Numbered from the stretch's first letter, positions 8,183-17,117 are shown. The stretch is DNA of 64,000 nucleotides from CAZVWH01 sp964631175 (GCA_964631175.1 CAZVWH010000003.1:4576-68575); one strand, 5' to 3'. Made by a program: numbers and translations. The notes: generated by a model from the letters alone, not told the origin.

Positions 8183-8456
8183 TAAATTGAGTCCTAATTT
8201 TGCAGGATATTGTGAGCAGATTACGAGTATCGCTTGTGGCTAAGCCACACGAGATGGACAGTTATTAGCTGTCGTATTCTCGCCAGTGATCTTCGTAACC
8301 GGCTCAACAAAGCAAATACGCTTTCAATTATCCAATATATGAGCTTGTTGTCAAGTTGCTCGATTCTCAACGAGTATCTCCGCAGTCCCACAAGGGACAC
8401 TGCGTGGACGTGGCGCCAGCCATCCCAGCGACTTGGCGGCGGAGCATCGAGCAGGA

Positions 8457-8792
8457 TTAACCGACCATTTGCAAGCTGGCTAAAGCAACGAATTTGTCAT
8501 CGGTAATTTCAAAAATCCCGTCGAGACCGGTTACCGTGAAGATACCTTTTGTTGCTGCGGCAACGCTGCAAAAGACGAGCCGATGACCACAATCGCCTAA
8601 AAGCTTGCGCAACTTCAGCAGCTTGGAGAGGCTTGATGAGGTTACAATATCAATGCTGGAAAAATCAATCACCACGTCACAGTCCCCTCTGTCACGCACG
8701 ATACCAATAACCGTTTTGAGCTCATCGCCCAATTCCGGCTCGGCTGGCAGGTCCACAAGAATTATGTCTTCCGACCAGTTTTGAATCCCCAT
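8457..8792 (-). CDS. STAS-domain protein, anti-sigma factor antagonist-like
   Basis: A 111-residue single-domain protein (MGIQNWSEDIILVDLPAEP) with the STAS pattern: a beta strand VVIDFSSIDIVTSSSLSKLLKLRK at about 39-62, with a Ser-rich segment where SpoIIAA-type proteins are phosphorylated, then GHRLVFCSVAAATKGIFTVTGLDGIFEI. Such proteins act in partner switching with anti-sigma kinases. No kinase or phosphatase partner lies beside it. AGGAGATAAACA precedes the ATG. Its regulatory target cannot be read from this window. Confidence 0.82.
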   Translation of the reverse strand: MGIQNWSEDIILVDLPAEPELGDELKTVIGIVRDRGDCDVVIDFSSIDIVTSSSLSKLLKLRKLLGDCGHRLVFCSVAAATKGIFTVTGLDGIFEITDDKFVALASLQMVG

Positions 8793-9074
8793 TGTTTATC
8801 TCCTTTCCATTCTCTGCCCCTTGGGGGCTGTGAAGGATGAAGTTTCAATAATATATGCTACAGAGATTATCGAATATTGTATCGGCATAAGTTTTAGTGC
8901 GGTTAAGCAAAAAACAATATAGAATGGATAACTTATTTGCCTATAGAGGTTTTGTTACAACAGGGTACGGATCGCTGTGGTGCTTAGGGTTCTATTTGCC
9001 CTGCCACAACTTCCGATAAAAACCGGTTTTTCAGTATTCCGGCGCGTACGCTTAATAAGAAGTCCACATGAGTT
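8793..9074. other. Intergenic region with no recognisable gene
   Basis: About 280 bases between the STAS gene and yifB, both on the minus strand. It is moderately AT-rich (TTTCAATAATATATGCTAC near 8843) and probably carries the STAS promoter on the minus strand and the end of the yifB transcript. I see no convincing terminator or small gene. Confidence 0.4.
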
Positions 9075-10604
9075 TTACAATTTTCTATCTAACTTTCGAT
9101 AGCTGATGGCTTCTGCGATGTGTTCTGGGTGAATATTTTCTTCGCCGGCCAGGTCTGCAATAGTGCGAGCGACTTTGCAGATTTTATCATGCGCCCGCGC
9201 GGACAGGCCAAACTCTGTCATCGCTTGCTTGAGCATCAATTCGCTGGCAGAGTCGAGCTTGCAGAACCTCTCGGTCTGCTTATGACTCATCCTGGCGTTG
9301 GTCATTACGTTTGAATCGCCAAACCGACGCTGCTGAACTTTCCTTGCATTTACAACCTGGGCCCCTACCGTTGCAGAGTCGAGTCGGCTGGAGCCGGAGC
9401 GAAGTTTGCTAAAACCTATAGCAGGAACATCAATGTGAATATCAATTCTGTCAACCAGCGGTCCGGAGATTTTTGACAGGTACCGCTCGATTTGGCCGGG
9501 CGTGCACTTACACCTTCTGGCATCGCTTCCGAAATAGCCGCAGGGACAGGGATTCATCGCAGCAACAAGCATAAACTGAGCGGGAAACCTTACGGTTTTC
9601 TTGGCCCGTGACACGATGACAAAACCATCCTCCAACGGCTGACGAATCATTTCCAGAACGTGCCGTGGAAACTCGACAAATTCATCGAGAAATAATATTC
9701 CAAAATGAGAAAGTGACAGCTCTCCGGGGCGAGGTGTCGTACCACCGCCGATCAGAGCTGGGCCGCTCGCTGTGTGGTGCGGCATTCGCACAGGCCGAGT
9801 CGCCATAAGCGCTCTATCTTTAGATAGTAAACCTACTGAGGAATATATGCGGGTGGTCTCGAGCGACTCTTTCAGGCTCAGCGGCGGTAGAATGGTCGCT
9901 AATCTCTGGGCCAGCATTGTCTTTCCTGCTCCCGGTGGGCCGATCATCATTATATTGTGACCGCCGGCAGCAGCAACAGTTAACGCCCGCTTGACGCTTT
10001 CCTGACCCTTAACATCCGCAAAATCAACATCGTAATTTGATGCAACATTAAACATCTCATCAATATCAGCGGTGATCGTCTCAAGGGTCACCTGCCCGGA
10101 GAAAAAGGCTGCCGCCTGTGCAAGTGAGCCGACGCCATAGACCTCTATATCCTGGACTACTGCTGCCTCTTTGGTATTGTCTAAAGGGACAATCATTCGG
10201 TGAAAACCATTTGTTGCGGCATTCATCGCCATACTTAATACACCGTTGATCGGCCTGACCCTGCCGTCCAAAGCTAGCTCGCCGACGATAATAAAGTCTT
10301 TAATAGAGGGATTTGCCAGTATCCCCTGGCCGATGAGCATACCCAGAGCAATCGGCAGGTCGAAGACGGGACCTGCCTTTTTCACATCAGCCGGCGCCAG
10401 GTTTATCAGTGACTGAGTCTTTGGATACCTATAGCCTGAGTTTATAATCGCGCTTTTGACCCTCTCAATGCTTTCTTTTACAGCGGTATCCGGCAGGCCT
10501 ACGATGAGAGACTTTTCAAGTCCGCCGCGAGCAACATCAACTTCGACCTCGCAGATTATGCCTTCAATCCCTTCCAGTGTGACACTATGCAGTCTGGCTA
10601 ACAT
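9075..10604 (-). CDS. YifB/ComM family Mg-chelatase-like AAA ATPase
   Basis: A 509-residue protein starting MLARLHSVTLEGIEG. The longer frame to 10655 was rejected because AGGAAAG lies just upstream of 10604 and homology starts at MLARL. It has an N-terminal Lon-protease-like fold (VEVDVARGGLEKSLIVGLPDTAV), a AAA core with Walker A GPPGAGKTM and Walker B ILFLDEFVEF, a Cys cluster CPCGYFGSDARRCKC and the C-terminal helical domain (LSARAHDKICKVARTIADL). In some bacteria ComM is a branch-migration helicase used in natural transformation; elsewhere the role is unclear. It stands alone between the STAS gene and the divergent PepSY-like gene. Confidence 0.9.
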   Translation of the reverse strand: MLARLHSVTLEGIEGIICEVEVDVARGGLEKSLIVGLPDTAVKESIERVKSAIINSGYRYPKTQSLINLAPADVKKAGPVFDLPIALGMLIGQGILANPSIKDFIIVGELALDGRVRPINGVLSMAMNAATNGFHRMIVPLDNTKEAAVVQDIEVYGVGSLAQAAAFFSGQVTLETITADIDEMFNVASNYDVDFADVKGQESVKRALTVAAAGGHNIMMIGPPGAGKTMLAQRLATILPPLSLKESLETTRIYSSVGLLSKDRALMATRPVRMPHHTASGPALIGGGTTPRPGELSLSHFGILFLDEFVEFPRHVLEMIRQPLEDGFVIVSRAKKTVRFPAQFMLVAAMNPCPCGYFGSDARRCKCTPGQIERYLSKISGPLVDRIDIHIDVPAIGFSKLRSGSSRLDSATVGAQVVNARKVQQRRFGDSNVMTNARMSHKQTERFCKLDSASELMLKQAMTEFGLSARAHDKICKVARTIADLAGEENIHPEHIAEAISYRKLDRKL

Positions 10605-10827
10605 GGTTTTCTTTCCTATTTGCGAAAGAATATCAGATAACAAGAACCAAGTCAAATAGCATAAAGCATTTGCAATAGGTAGAAATTTCTAAAAAGATTG
10701 TTTTTCTCATAATTTTCTCATTTTTACTTTGCTAATATTGTGGTAGATGAAGCCAACAAGAGTCGGGTAGCCTGACCACGGTGGCAAGCTGCAGAATCAT
10801 TGATACTTTTGTATAAGGAGAATTAAA

Positions 10828-11610
10828 ATGTTAAAGAAACTCTGGAAACCGGTCGCTATCGTTTTAGTGGGGGTCATGGTATGTGCAGTGGCATACGGGG
10901 TAAAGGGCAAGGAACAAAGCGAGAAATCATCCCCGGCCCAGGAGGCAAAATCGGGCGAAGTCGAACGCAAAGTAACAGAGGCGGAAGTCCCAGCGGCTGC
11001 CTTGGCCACTTTCAAGAAGATGGCTGCCGGCGCCAAGCTCACCGAGTTCGCGGAGGAAATCGAGCACGGCCACACATTCTACGAGGGTTCGTGGAAAAGC
11101 CCTGCCGGAGGGAATGTTGACGTATTGGTCACGCCGGCAGGTGACGTGGTAGAAATCGAGGAAATAGTGGGTGCAGACCAAGTCCCGGCAGTGGTGCTGG
11201 CGGTGGCCCAGAAGGCAGCCGATAAGGACGCTCAGTTGGCGTTTGAGAAAAAGACAACGATTCTTTACGAGGTCAGGTTCCAGAAAGGTAACAGTCAGAA
11301 AGAGCTGCTTCTCACCCCGGATGGTCGCCGCATTGAGCAAGAGGCTGAGAAGGGCAAACAGGACGAGGATGAAGACGAGGAGGGAGTCTCAATTGACAAG
11401 GTCCCCGAAGCTGTGAAATCAACCATTCTTAAGCACGCCGAGGGTGGAAATATCCAAGAAATCGAACGCGGAAACGAGGACGGTAAAGTCATATACGAAG
11501 CCGAAGTCCTCATCGGCGATAAAGAAATCGAGCTAAAAATTGACCCCAGCGGCAAACTACTCAGCAAAGAGGTGCAAGATGAAGAAGATGATGAGGACGA
11601 CGATGATTAA
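10828..11610 (+). CDS. Secreted acidic PepSY-like protein
   Basis: A 260-residue protein with a signal peptide (LWKPVAIVLVGVMVCAVAYG, about 5-24). The mature part holds about three repeats of a PepSY-like unit: VPAAALATFKKMAAGAKLTE...GDVVEIEE, VPAVVLAVAQKAA...PDGRRIEQE and VPEAVKSTILKHAEGGNIQE...PSGKLLSKE. The C-terminus is extremely acidic (EVQDEEDDEDDDD), with another acidic tract between repeats 2 and 3, which suggests cation binding; this is inference. AAGGAG lies seven bases before the ATG. A strong terminator follows at 11655-11699, then a two-component system that may regulate it, the usual arrangement for periplasmic PepSY-like proteins. Confidence 0.72.
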   Translation: MLKKLWKPVAIVLVGVMVCAVAYGVKGKEQSEKSSPAQEAKSGEVERKVTEAEVPAAALATFKKMAAGAKLTEFAEEIEHGHTFYEGSWKSPAGGNVDVLVTPAGDVVEIEEIVGADQVPAVVLAVAQKAADKDAQLAFEKKTTILYEVRFQKGNSQKELLLTPDGRRIEQEAEKGKQDEDEDEEGVSIDKVPEAVKSTILKHAEGGNIQEIERGNEDGKVIYEAEVLIGDKEIELKIDPSGKLLSKEVQDEEDDEDDDD

Positions 11611-11654
11611 GGACAAGAAAAGTAGTGACACATCAAGCTCTCTAAGTTAAAATG

Positions 11655-11699
11655 CGCACTGCTGAGTTATAAAGTATTGTTACTCAGCGGTGCGTTTTT
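11655..11699 (+). terminator. Intrinsic terminator after the PepSY-like gene
   Basis: A 13-base stem CGCACTGCTGAGT (11655-11667) pairs with ACTCAGCGGTGCG (11682-11694), with one G-U pair, and is followed by TTTTT. It separates the PepSY-like gene from the response regulator gene whose ATG is 19 bases on, so the two-component genes may depend on read-through or on a promoter in the stem region. Confidence 0.85.
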
Positions 11700-11717
11700 C
11701 TTGCTGTAGGCAATCAA

Positions 11718-12392
11718 ATGCGTCTGCTGATTATAGAAGATTATCGTCCTTTGCGCCAATCGCTGACAAAGGGACTACAGGAAGCGGGTTTTGCAGTAGA
11801 TACAACGGGTGATGGACAGGAGGGTCTGTGGTATGCAACAAGCAATGATTATGACGTAATCATCCTCGACCTAATGCTGCCCGGTATGGATGGTCTGACA
11901 ATTCTCAAAAAGCTAAGGGCTAAAGGCCGAAAGTCTCACGTCTTGATCCTTACTGCTAAAGACACTCTGCAAGATCGCATAACTGGATTGGACCTCGGCG
12001 CCGACGATTATCTGGTTAAGCCGTTCGCATTTGAAGAGCTCCTGGCACGTGTCCGGGCGCTGCTGCGTCGTAGTTATCGCCAAAAGAATCCTCATATCAA
12101 GATCAAAGATTTGCAGATTGATTTGACCACGCAGAAGGTCCGGCGTGGCCACGAGGAAATTCAGCTTACTCCACGGGAGTACGCACTATTGGGGTATTTG
12201 GCCATGCGTCGTGGCCAAACTGTCTCACGCACGGACATCTGGGAGCACGTTTACGAGTTTAAATCCACCGCATCCAGTAATGTAGTTGATGTTTACGTCG
12301 GCTATTTGCGAAAGAAGATAGAACAGCCAGGCAAAGCTCCCCTCATCCACACAGTCCGAGGCCGTGGTTATACTTTGGGAGTCCAACCGTGA
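11718..12392 (+). CDS. OmpR/PhoB-family response regulator
   Basis: A 224-residue regulator. The receiver domain runs over about 1-120 with the acidic pair ED at 7-8, phospho-acceptor Asp51 in VIILDLMLPGMDG and Lys in LVKPF. The winged-helix DNA-binding domain runs over about 126-222 (ELQLTPREYALLGYLAMRRG, VDVYVGYLRKKIE, HTVRGRGYTLG). It overlaps the downstream kinase by four bases (GTGA), so the two are cotranslated. It probably controls the PepSY-like gene or a metal or envelope response, inferred from position only. Confidence 0.92.
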   Translation: MRLLIIEDYRPLRQSLTKGLQEAGFAVDTTGDGQEGLWYATSNDYDVIILDLMLPGMDGLTILKKLRAKGRKSHVLILTAKDTLQDRITGLDLGADDYLVKPFAFEELLARVRALLRRSYRQKNPHIKIKDLQIDLTTQKVRRGHEEIQLTPREYALLGYLAMRRGQTVSRTDIWEHVYEFKSTASSNVVDVYVGYLRKKIEQPGKAPLIHTVRGRGYTLGVQP

Positions 12393-13813
12393 AGCCTTCT
12401 CTGCAAATACGTCTCGTTGTTGGCGTAGTGAGCGCTGTGTTGTTGCTGTTGATTGTCTTCAGTGTGGGCATCTACACCGTTATTCGCGGCGCGTTGCTCA
12501 GACAGTTCGATGCCTCATTAGTATCAATAGCCCAAATATTGGCTGCCTCGGTGGAAGTTGACGGAAACGAGATCGAGTTGGAGTTCGAGGCACAGCAAAT
12601 GCCGGAATTCCAGGACCGCAACAGACCAACGTACTACCAGTTATGGCACCTTGACGGCACGGTAGTAGCAAAGTCTTCTTTGTTGGACAGCAGTGAGCTC
12701 CCGCGTCTCTCGGGCTCTCTCACGAAACCTGATTTCAGAACAATCAAAGGCAGCGGTGGCCGAGTCGAACGTGTAGCGGGCTTTAGCTTCATACCCAGGC
12801 TTTCAAACGATGATGACCGTAAACCAACAGAGCAGCAACCACTGACGTTGGCTGTGGCACGAGACAGCACTTCTGTATTGAGCCAATTAAGGTTTCTTCA
12901 ATGGCTGCTCTTTTTCGCGTCAGCGGCTGTGACAGCCTTGTCTGTCCTTGTCGCGGCCCTGACAGTCCGTCAAGGTCTTCGCCCGCTAACTGCAATCGCC
13001 GATGAGATCGCGTCTATCAGAGAGAACGATTTAGCGACTCGTATTGGAACTGAGGGTGTGCCCGGCGAGCTGTTGCCGATCAAAGACCGCTTGAATGATC
13101 TTTTGTCCCGGCTCGAAGACGCTTTTAAGCGAGAGCGACGCTTTACCGCAGACGTGGCTCACGAATTACGCACACCTCTGGCAGGTATCCGTTCTACACT
13201 GGAGGTGACTCTGACACGCATCCGTGATGTAAATGAATATCAAGCATCACTTTCCGATTGTCTGACAATCAGCAAGAATATGCAGAGGATGATGGACAAT
13301 CTGTTGACTCTTGCCCGCCTTGACGCCCGGCAAATAACCTTCCGACGGGTCCGTATTGAATTGGCTGAGCTGGTGAGCTCCTGTTGGATGTCTTTTTCAG
13401 AAAGGGCACTTGAGCGCGAAATAATTTTTGAAAATAATGTTCCTCTCAAAATGACTTATGAATCAGATCCCGAGAAACTATCAATGGTAATGTCCAACAT
13501 TCTGGACAACGCTGTCGAATATACCGACAGAGGTGGCCACATCTGGTTAACCGCTCACCAATCCAGAGACTCCATAGAAATCATTGTTAGTAACACCGGC
13601 TGTAAGCTTACCAGTGAGGAAGCCTTACAGGTATTTGACTGTTTCTGGCGCGGTGATGCGTCGCGTGCGAACACGGGCGACCACTTTGGTTTGGGCTTGG
13701 GTTTAGTGCAAAGGATCGTCAGAGCGTTAGGCGGTTCTGTCAGTGCTGAACTTCAGAATGGTGGAATATTTGCCGTTCGGCTCACCTTTCCAAATAAGAA
13801 TATGAGTAAGTGA
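12389..13813 (+). CDS. Sensor histidine kinase (two-component)
   Basis: A 474-residue membrane kinase with a GTG start overlapping the regulator stop. Two transmembrane segments (about 8-30 and 168-192) flank a periplasmic sensor region. A HAMP linker follows (LRPLTAIADEIASIRENDL), then the H-box ADVAHELRTPLAGI with the phosphorylated His near residue 258, the N-box MVMSNILDNAVEY and the G-box HFGLGLGLVQRIV. This is the usual partner of OmpR-type regulators of the CusS/PhoQ class. The ligand is unknown. Confidence 0.92.
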   Translation: MKPSLQIRLVVGVVSAVLLLLIVFSVGIYTVIRGALLRQFDASLVSIAQILAASVEVDGNEIELEFEAQQMPEFQDRNRPTYYQLWHLDGTVVAKSSLLDSSELPRLSGSLTKPDFRTIKGSGGRVERVAGFSFIPRLSNDDDRKPTEQQPLTLAVARDSTSVLSQLRFLQWLLFFASAAVTALSVLVAALTVRQGLRPLTAIADEIASIRENDLATRIGTEGVPGELLPIKDRLNDLLSRLEDAFKRERRFTADVAHELRTPLAGIRSTLEVTLTRIRDVNEYQASLSDCLTISKNMQRMMDNLLTLARLDARQITFRRVRIELAELVSSCWMSFSERALEREIIFENNVPLKMTYESDPEKLSMVMSNILDNAVEYTDRGGHIWLTAHQSRDSIEIIVSNTGCKLTSEEALQVFDCFWRGDASRANTGDHFGLGLGLVQRIVRALGGSVSAELQNGGIFAVRLTFPNKNMSK

Positions 13814-13894
13814 TCACAATCCAAGAAACTGGATCGCCAGGCCGCAAAGAAGTATGGTCGCACCGGCTGTGGCGTGGGTAAAACGTTGTCCGGC

Positions 13895-14719
13895 TTAATC
13901 CGCTCCGCTCCGAATGGCTCTGTAAACAGCCGAGAGGCCAAAAATGGTTGCACTGACGATAACAATGCAGGCGCCGGTCGGCAAATTGAGGTAATATGAA
14001 ACCAGAAAACCAATCAGAGCGCTCAGCATACCAAAAATAGTCGCTGTAATAACTACCGACTTATGTCCTGTACATATCCGATAAGCTGCTGCCGCCGGGC
14101 AGGTAACAAGGCTGAAAATCATCAATCCCCCAACAAGAGGCAGATTGACTGCCAATATTATACCGCACAAAATCAAAAACAGACCGTAAACAAACCTCTC
14201 ATGGATGCCGGTCGCGGCCGCAATGGATCGGCTAAAAAGTAATACCTTCAGCTCTTTATTGAAAACGTGAGAAAACAGCACTAAGACAAGAGCCATTACG
14301 GCGATAGTAATAGTGCCTGAGCGGTCTGTAAAAAGTATATTGCCCCATAACAGACCGAGCATTTCGGACCGACTTCCTTGATTCAGACCTATGCCAAGAA
14401 AAGTAAGGCCTAACATAAGACAAAAAACTATCGCCAGTCCTACATTTGTATCCATCCTGGTCTTGTCGGGCCTAATAGCCGCCAGGCTTAGTGCCGCCAT
14501 TACCGACGCGGTTATGCCGCCGAGTACGGGACTTACAGCAGTCAAAGTTGCGTTTTCAAATGTTAGGAAACTACCATATATAAATCCAGCCATCGCCGCA
14601 TGTGAGATGCAGGTGCCGATAAATGGGATTCTCATGCCCACAATATATACACCTAAAAGGCCTGTGCTTGCTCCGGCGATAAGGCCGGCAACAATTACCA
14701 AATAAAAATATGAATCCAT
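13895..14719 (-). CDS. ABC-3 family metal transporter permease (ZnuB/TroC-like)
   Basis: A 274-residue membrane protein from the ATG at 14719 (MDSYFYLVIVAGLIAGASTG). An upstream extension of the frame lies inside the ATPase gene and was discarded. It has eight or so hydrophobic segments and ABC-3 features such as GMRIPFIGTCISHAAMAGF and VGGLMIFSLVTCPAAAAYRI. It begins four bases after the ATPase stop. It imports a divalent metal (Zn or Mn are the family substrates) with the ATPase and binding protein upstream. The exact metal cannot be told from sequence alone. Confidence 0.88.
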   Translation of the reverse strand: MDSYFYLVIVAGLIAGASTGLLGVYIVGMRIPFIGTCISHAAMAGFIYGSFLTFENATLTAVSPVLGGITASVMAALSLAAIRPDKTRMDTNVGLAIVFCLMLGLTFLGIGLNQGSRSEMLGLLWGNILFTDRSGTITIAVMALVLVLFSHVFNKELKVLLFSRSIAAATGIHERFVYGLFLILCGIILAVNLPLVGGLMIFSLVTCPAAAAYRICTGHKSVVITATIFGMLSALIGFLVSYYLNLPTGACIVIVSATIFGLSAVYRAIRSGAD

Positions 14720-14723
14720 ACTG

Positions 14724-15530
14724 TTAAGGTTCCAGCGTTTGTTTTTTGTTGATAGCGTATCTTCGTCCACCGATATTGAGCATTTCGATTCGGCACTGGT
14801 AGGCCGTCTCAAGAGCATTGGAGGCGAAAACATCTTCCGCGTCGCCATCGGCCAGCAGATTTCCTTCGTGTAAAAGGACAATTCTGCCGCAGCTTGGAGG
14901 CAGCAGATTTGTATCATGTGAGACCATCAGAATGGTTATGTTTGTTTGCCGGTATAACTGGTCGATAATCTCGGTAATCTGGTATTTCCAGTTGAAATCA
15001 AGATTTGAGCATGGCTCATCCAGCATCAAAATTGTAGGCTCCTGTGCCATCGCTCGGGCAATGAGAGTTTTCTGCTGCTCTCCACCTGAAAGAGTCCTGA
15101 ACGTCTGATTGCTCAGGCCGGCCAAACCAAGTTTGTTGATCCAGTCATCAACTATCAGGTAATCCTGTTTCTTCAGATGGGTCAGTAAAGGTTTTGCACT
15201 TATTTGACCCATGGTGACGACTTCCCGCAAAGTAAAGGGCAATTCAGAGTTGTATTCAATTGCCTGTGGGATATAACCGATGTGCTTTCGCAGATTGCTC
15301 TTGCTCCAGCAGCTAAGCTTGGACAAATCTCTGTTGTCAAATTTTATAGTGCCGCGATTTGGTTTTATCAGGCCGCTACAAATCTTTAATAGGGTTGTTT
15401 TGCCCGCCCCATTGGTTCCGACAATGCCTACAAATGCACCGGAAGGTATCTGTAAATTTTTGATATTAAGGACGGCTCGGCTGCCGCGTTTCACTTCGAC
15501 ACCTGAAAGGCTTAAACTGCTGCCGATCAT
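14724..15530 (-). CDS. Metal ABC transporter ATP-binding protein (ZnuC-like)
   Basis: A 268-residue ABC ATPase with Walker A VGTNGAGKTTLLK near residue 35, signature LSGGEQQKTLIARAMA, Walker B ILMLDEPCSNLD and switch His in MVSHDTN. The start overlaps the stop of the substrate-binding gene by four bases (ATGA). It powers the permease encoded immediately downstream. Gene order binding protein, ATPase, permease is classical for the cluster A-I metal importers. Confidence 0.9.
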   Translation of the reverse strand: MIGSSLSLSGVEVKRGSRAVLNIKNLQIPSGAFVGIVGTNGAGKTTLLKICSGLIKPNRGTIKFDNRDLSKLSCWSKSNLRKHIGYIPQAIEYNSELPFTLREVVTMGQISAKPLLTHLKKQDYLIVDDWINKLGLAGLSNQTFRTLSGGEQQKTLIARAMAQEPTILMLDEPCSNLDFNWKYQITEIIDQLYRQTNITILMVSHDTNLLPPSCGRIVLLHEGNLLADGDAEDVFASNALETAYQCRIEMLNIGGRRYAINKKQTLEP

Positions 15531-16366
15531 TTGCTTGCCGCCTCAACAAGGGCCTGGACGTTTTTCCGCAGTAGTTGGTCGAAACCATTCGAGCTTGTAT
15601 CAATATCAGGAAAGTTGCTGAAAATTATTGCTTTAGCCTGCAGCCGCTCGGCCAGCACATCAGCAAGGGCGGTGCCCTCCTGCTTATTGGCTATGACAAA
15701 TCTTACATCCCGGCTTTGGGCTTTTGTAAGGCACTGATTGATATTAGAGGCCGTTTCGATATCACTGCCCATAAAAGTGGCTACTATCTCCAGACCAAGC
15801 CGATCGGCAAATTCAGCCTGATGATCAGAGGCAACAACCTCTGTCGCTTTGACGCCGGTTTGTTCTATGACGGTGCGAAGCTCAAGACTTAACTGTTTCT
15901 GACGCTTTTCTATCAGCCTCAATCTCTGCTCATATTGAGCTTGTTTTTCAGGATATTCTGCTGAGAGGATATTGGCAACTTCCCTGCAGGCAGCCACATA
16001 AGTTTCAGGCACACACAAGCCCGGCAGGGGTTCTAACAAAGCCGTCTTTAGGCCGTTTTTCTTCATTCGTGAAAGTGAATCTTCGATTTTTTGCTGAAAG
16101 TCAAAAAGCAATAATATTTTGCAATCGCAGAGCTGCTTTACCTGCGTCGGTGAAATGTCGAAATGTCCTGGGCACATGCCTGGTGGAGCCAAGCAAAGAA
16201 TTTCCATGTCGTCTCCACATAGGTCCTCGACCACGCATTGCAGATAAGAATTGGTGACAGCAATTTCAGGCTGTTTATTTTCGAATTCTCTGTCGCTACA
16301 GCTGGTTAAAACTCCGACCAATGCAACAGAAAACATCAATACACATATTAAACTTACATCTTTCAT
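15527..16366 (-). CDS. Metal ABC transporter substrate-binding lipoprotein (ZnuA/TroA-like)
   Basis: A 279-residue lipoprotein with signal peptide and lipobox LTSC (Cys23). It has the two-lobed TroA fold markers: CLAPPGMCPGHFDISPTQV, where the His would be the first metal ligand but the usual DPHxYEP is replaced by a Cys-containing PGHFD, a long backbone helix (EQRLRLIEKRQKQLSLELR), VVASDHQAEFADRLGLEI with the second or third ligand His, and an acidic site near the end (SNFPDIDTSSNGF). No His-rich loop is present. The altered first ligand motif leaves the metal open. Overlaps of four bases on both sides tie it to the prepilin-like gene upstream and the ATPase downstream. Confidence 0.83.
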   Translation of the reverse strand: MKDVSLICVLMFSVALVGVLTSCSDREFENKQPEIAVTNSYLQCVVEDLCGDDMEILCLAPPGMCPGHFDISPTQVKQLCDCKILLLFDFQQKIEDSLSRMKKNGLKTALLEPLPGLCVPETYVAACREVANILSAEYPEKQAQYEQRLRLIEKRQKQLSLELRTVIEQTGVKATEVVASDHQAEFADRLGLEIVATFMGSDIETASNINQCLTKAQSRDVRFVIANKQEGTALADVLAERLQAKAIIFSNFPDIDTSSNGFDQLLRKNVQALVEAASK

Positions 16367-17004
16367 TTCTCAAACGATCCGATGTGCCCGCCATTTTTCA
16401 GCCGCACGCGAACAATAACACCCGTTCGGGTCTGTGGATTATACCAGGTTTTTCTCGGCACCGGATACTCCATTTCTCTCATACGATCCAGGTCAAAATT
16501 GGGGCCCTCGCTGTAAAGAACCCAACTGACAGGTGATTCTTTTACAGTATAATAATTTTGTCCCTGCTCTTTTTCATTATCGGGGAAGCCATCCGGAACC
16601 CACAGATATGCTCCATCCTTGACGGTGACGGTCCTGTTGTAGATTAGTGTCCCTACGGATCTATATTTATATGTGTAGCCTTTGTTGAATCTGTCTTCTA
16701 TGCTGGTGGCTATATAGGTATTGCTGTCATCAGGTACCGGCAGGTATTTACTTTCGACTAACTCCAACGGCAGTTGATAGAAGTGCTCTCCGAGCATACA
16801 GTCCACGCGGGTCGGCGGGAATTTACCGTTGTTCTCGAGCGAGTAGGCCTCAAGCGCCATGCCAATCTCGCGCAGCTCGGCATTAACAGCCACAATCTTT
16901 GCCTGAAGACGAGCGCGGCCCATCGCGGGAAGCAGAATCCCCAACAGAAGTGCGATAATAGCAATAACCACCAACAACTCAATTAAGGTAAACGCTCGCT
17001 TCAA
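16363..17004 (-). CDS. Prepilin-type N-terminal cleavage/methylation protein (pseudopilin-like)
   Basis: A 213-residue protein starting MKRAFTLIELLVVIAIIA, a class III signal with cleavage before Phe5 and Glu at +5. The rest is a globular domain with TNEP-like features (GMALEAYSLENNGKFPP). Many such stand-alone pseudopilins exist in planctomycetes and their function is largely unknown. It overlaps the metal-binding lipoprotein gene by four bases, so it heads the metal-importer transcript, an unusual pairing. It depends on a prepilin peptidase not encoded in this window. Confidence 0.85.
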   Translation of the reverse strand: MKRAFTLIELLVVIAIIALLLGILLPAMGRARLQAKIVAVNAELREIGMALEAYSLENNGKFPPTRVDCMLGEHFYQLPLELVESKYLPVPDDSNTYIATSIEDRFNKGYTYKYRSVGTLIYNRTVTVKDGAYLWVPDGFPDNEKEQGQNYYTVKESPVSWVLYSEGPNFDLDRMREMEYPVPRKTWYNPQTRTGVIVRVRLKNGGHIGSFEK

Positions 17005-17052
17005 AATGAACGAGTCCTTTCATAAATACCGGTGTTCACGATTGTGGGTAAA

Positions 17053-17117
17053 AACCCCGCAATAAATTGCGGGGCTAAATATTCTGTTTAGCCGTCACCC
17101 CTGCGGTGACGGTTGTT
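17053..17117. repeat. Pair of GCTAAATATT-type hairpins
   Basis: The first hairpin is CCCCGCA-ATAAAT-TGCGGGG followed by CTAAATATT (17053-17083). The second, in the opposite orientation, is TTTAGCCGTCACC...GGTGACGG (17087-17114). They lie between two minus-strand genes, and the second is read as the last residues (QPSPQG) of the gene at 17095-18027. It is the type example of a family found at least ten times in this window. Confidence 0.75.

Noticed and set aside
13895..14917. Extended start for the metal ABC permease
   Set aside because: The upstream 66 codons lie entirely inside the ATPase gene in another frame; ATG 14719 follows its stop by four bases.
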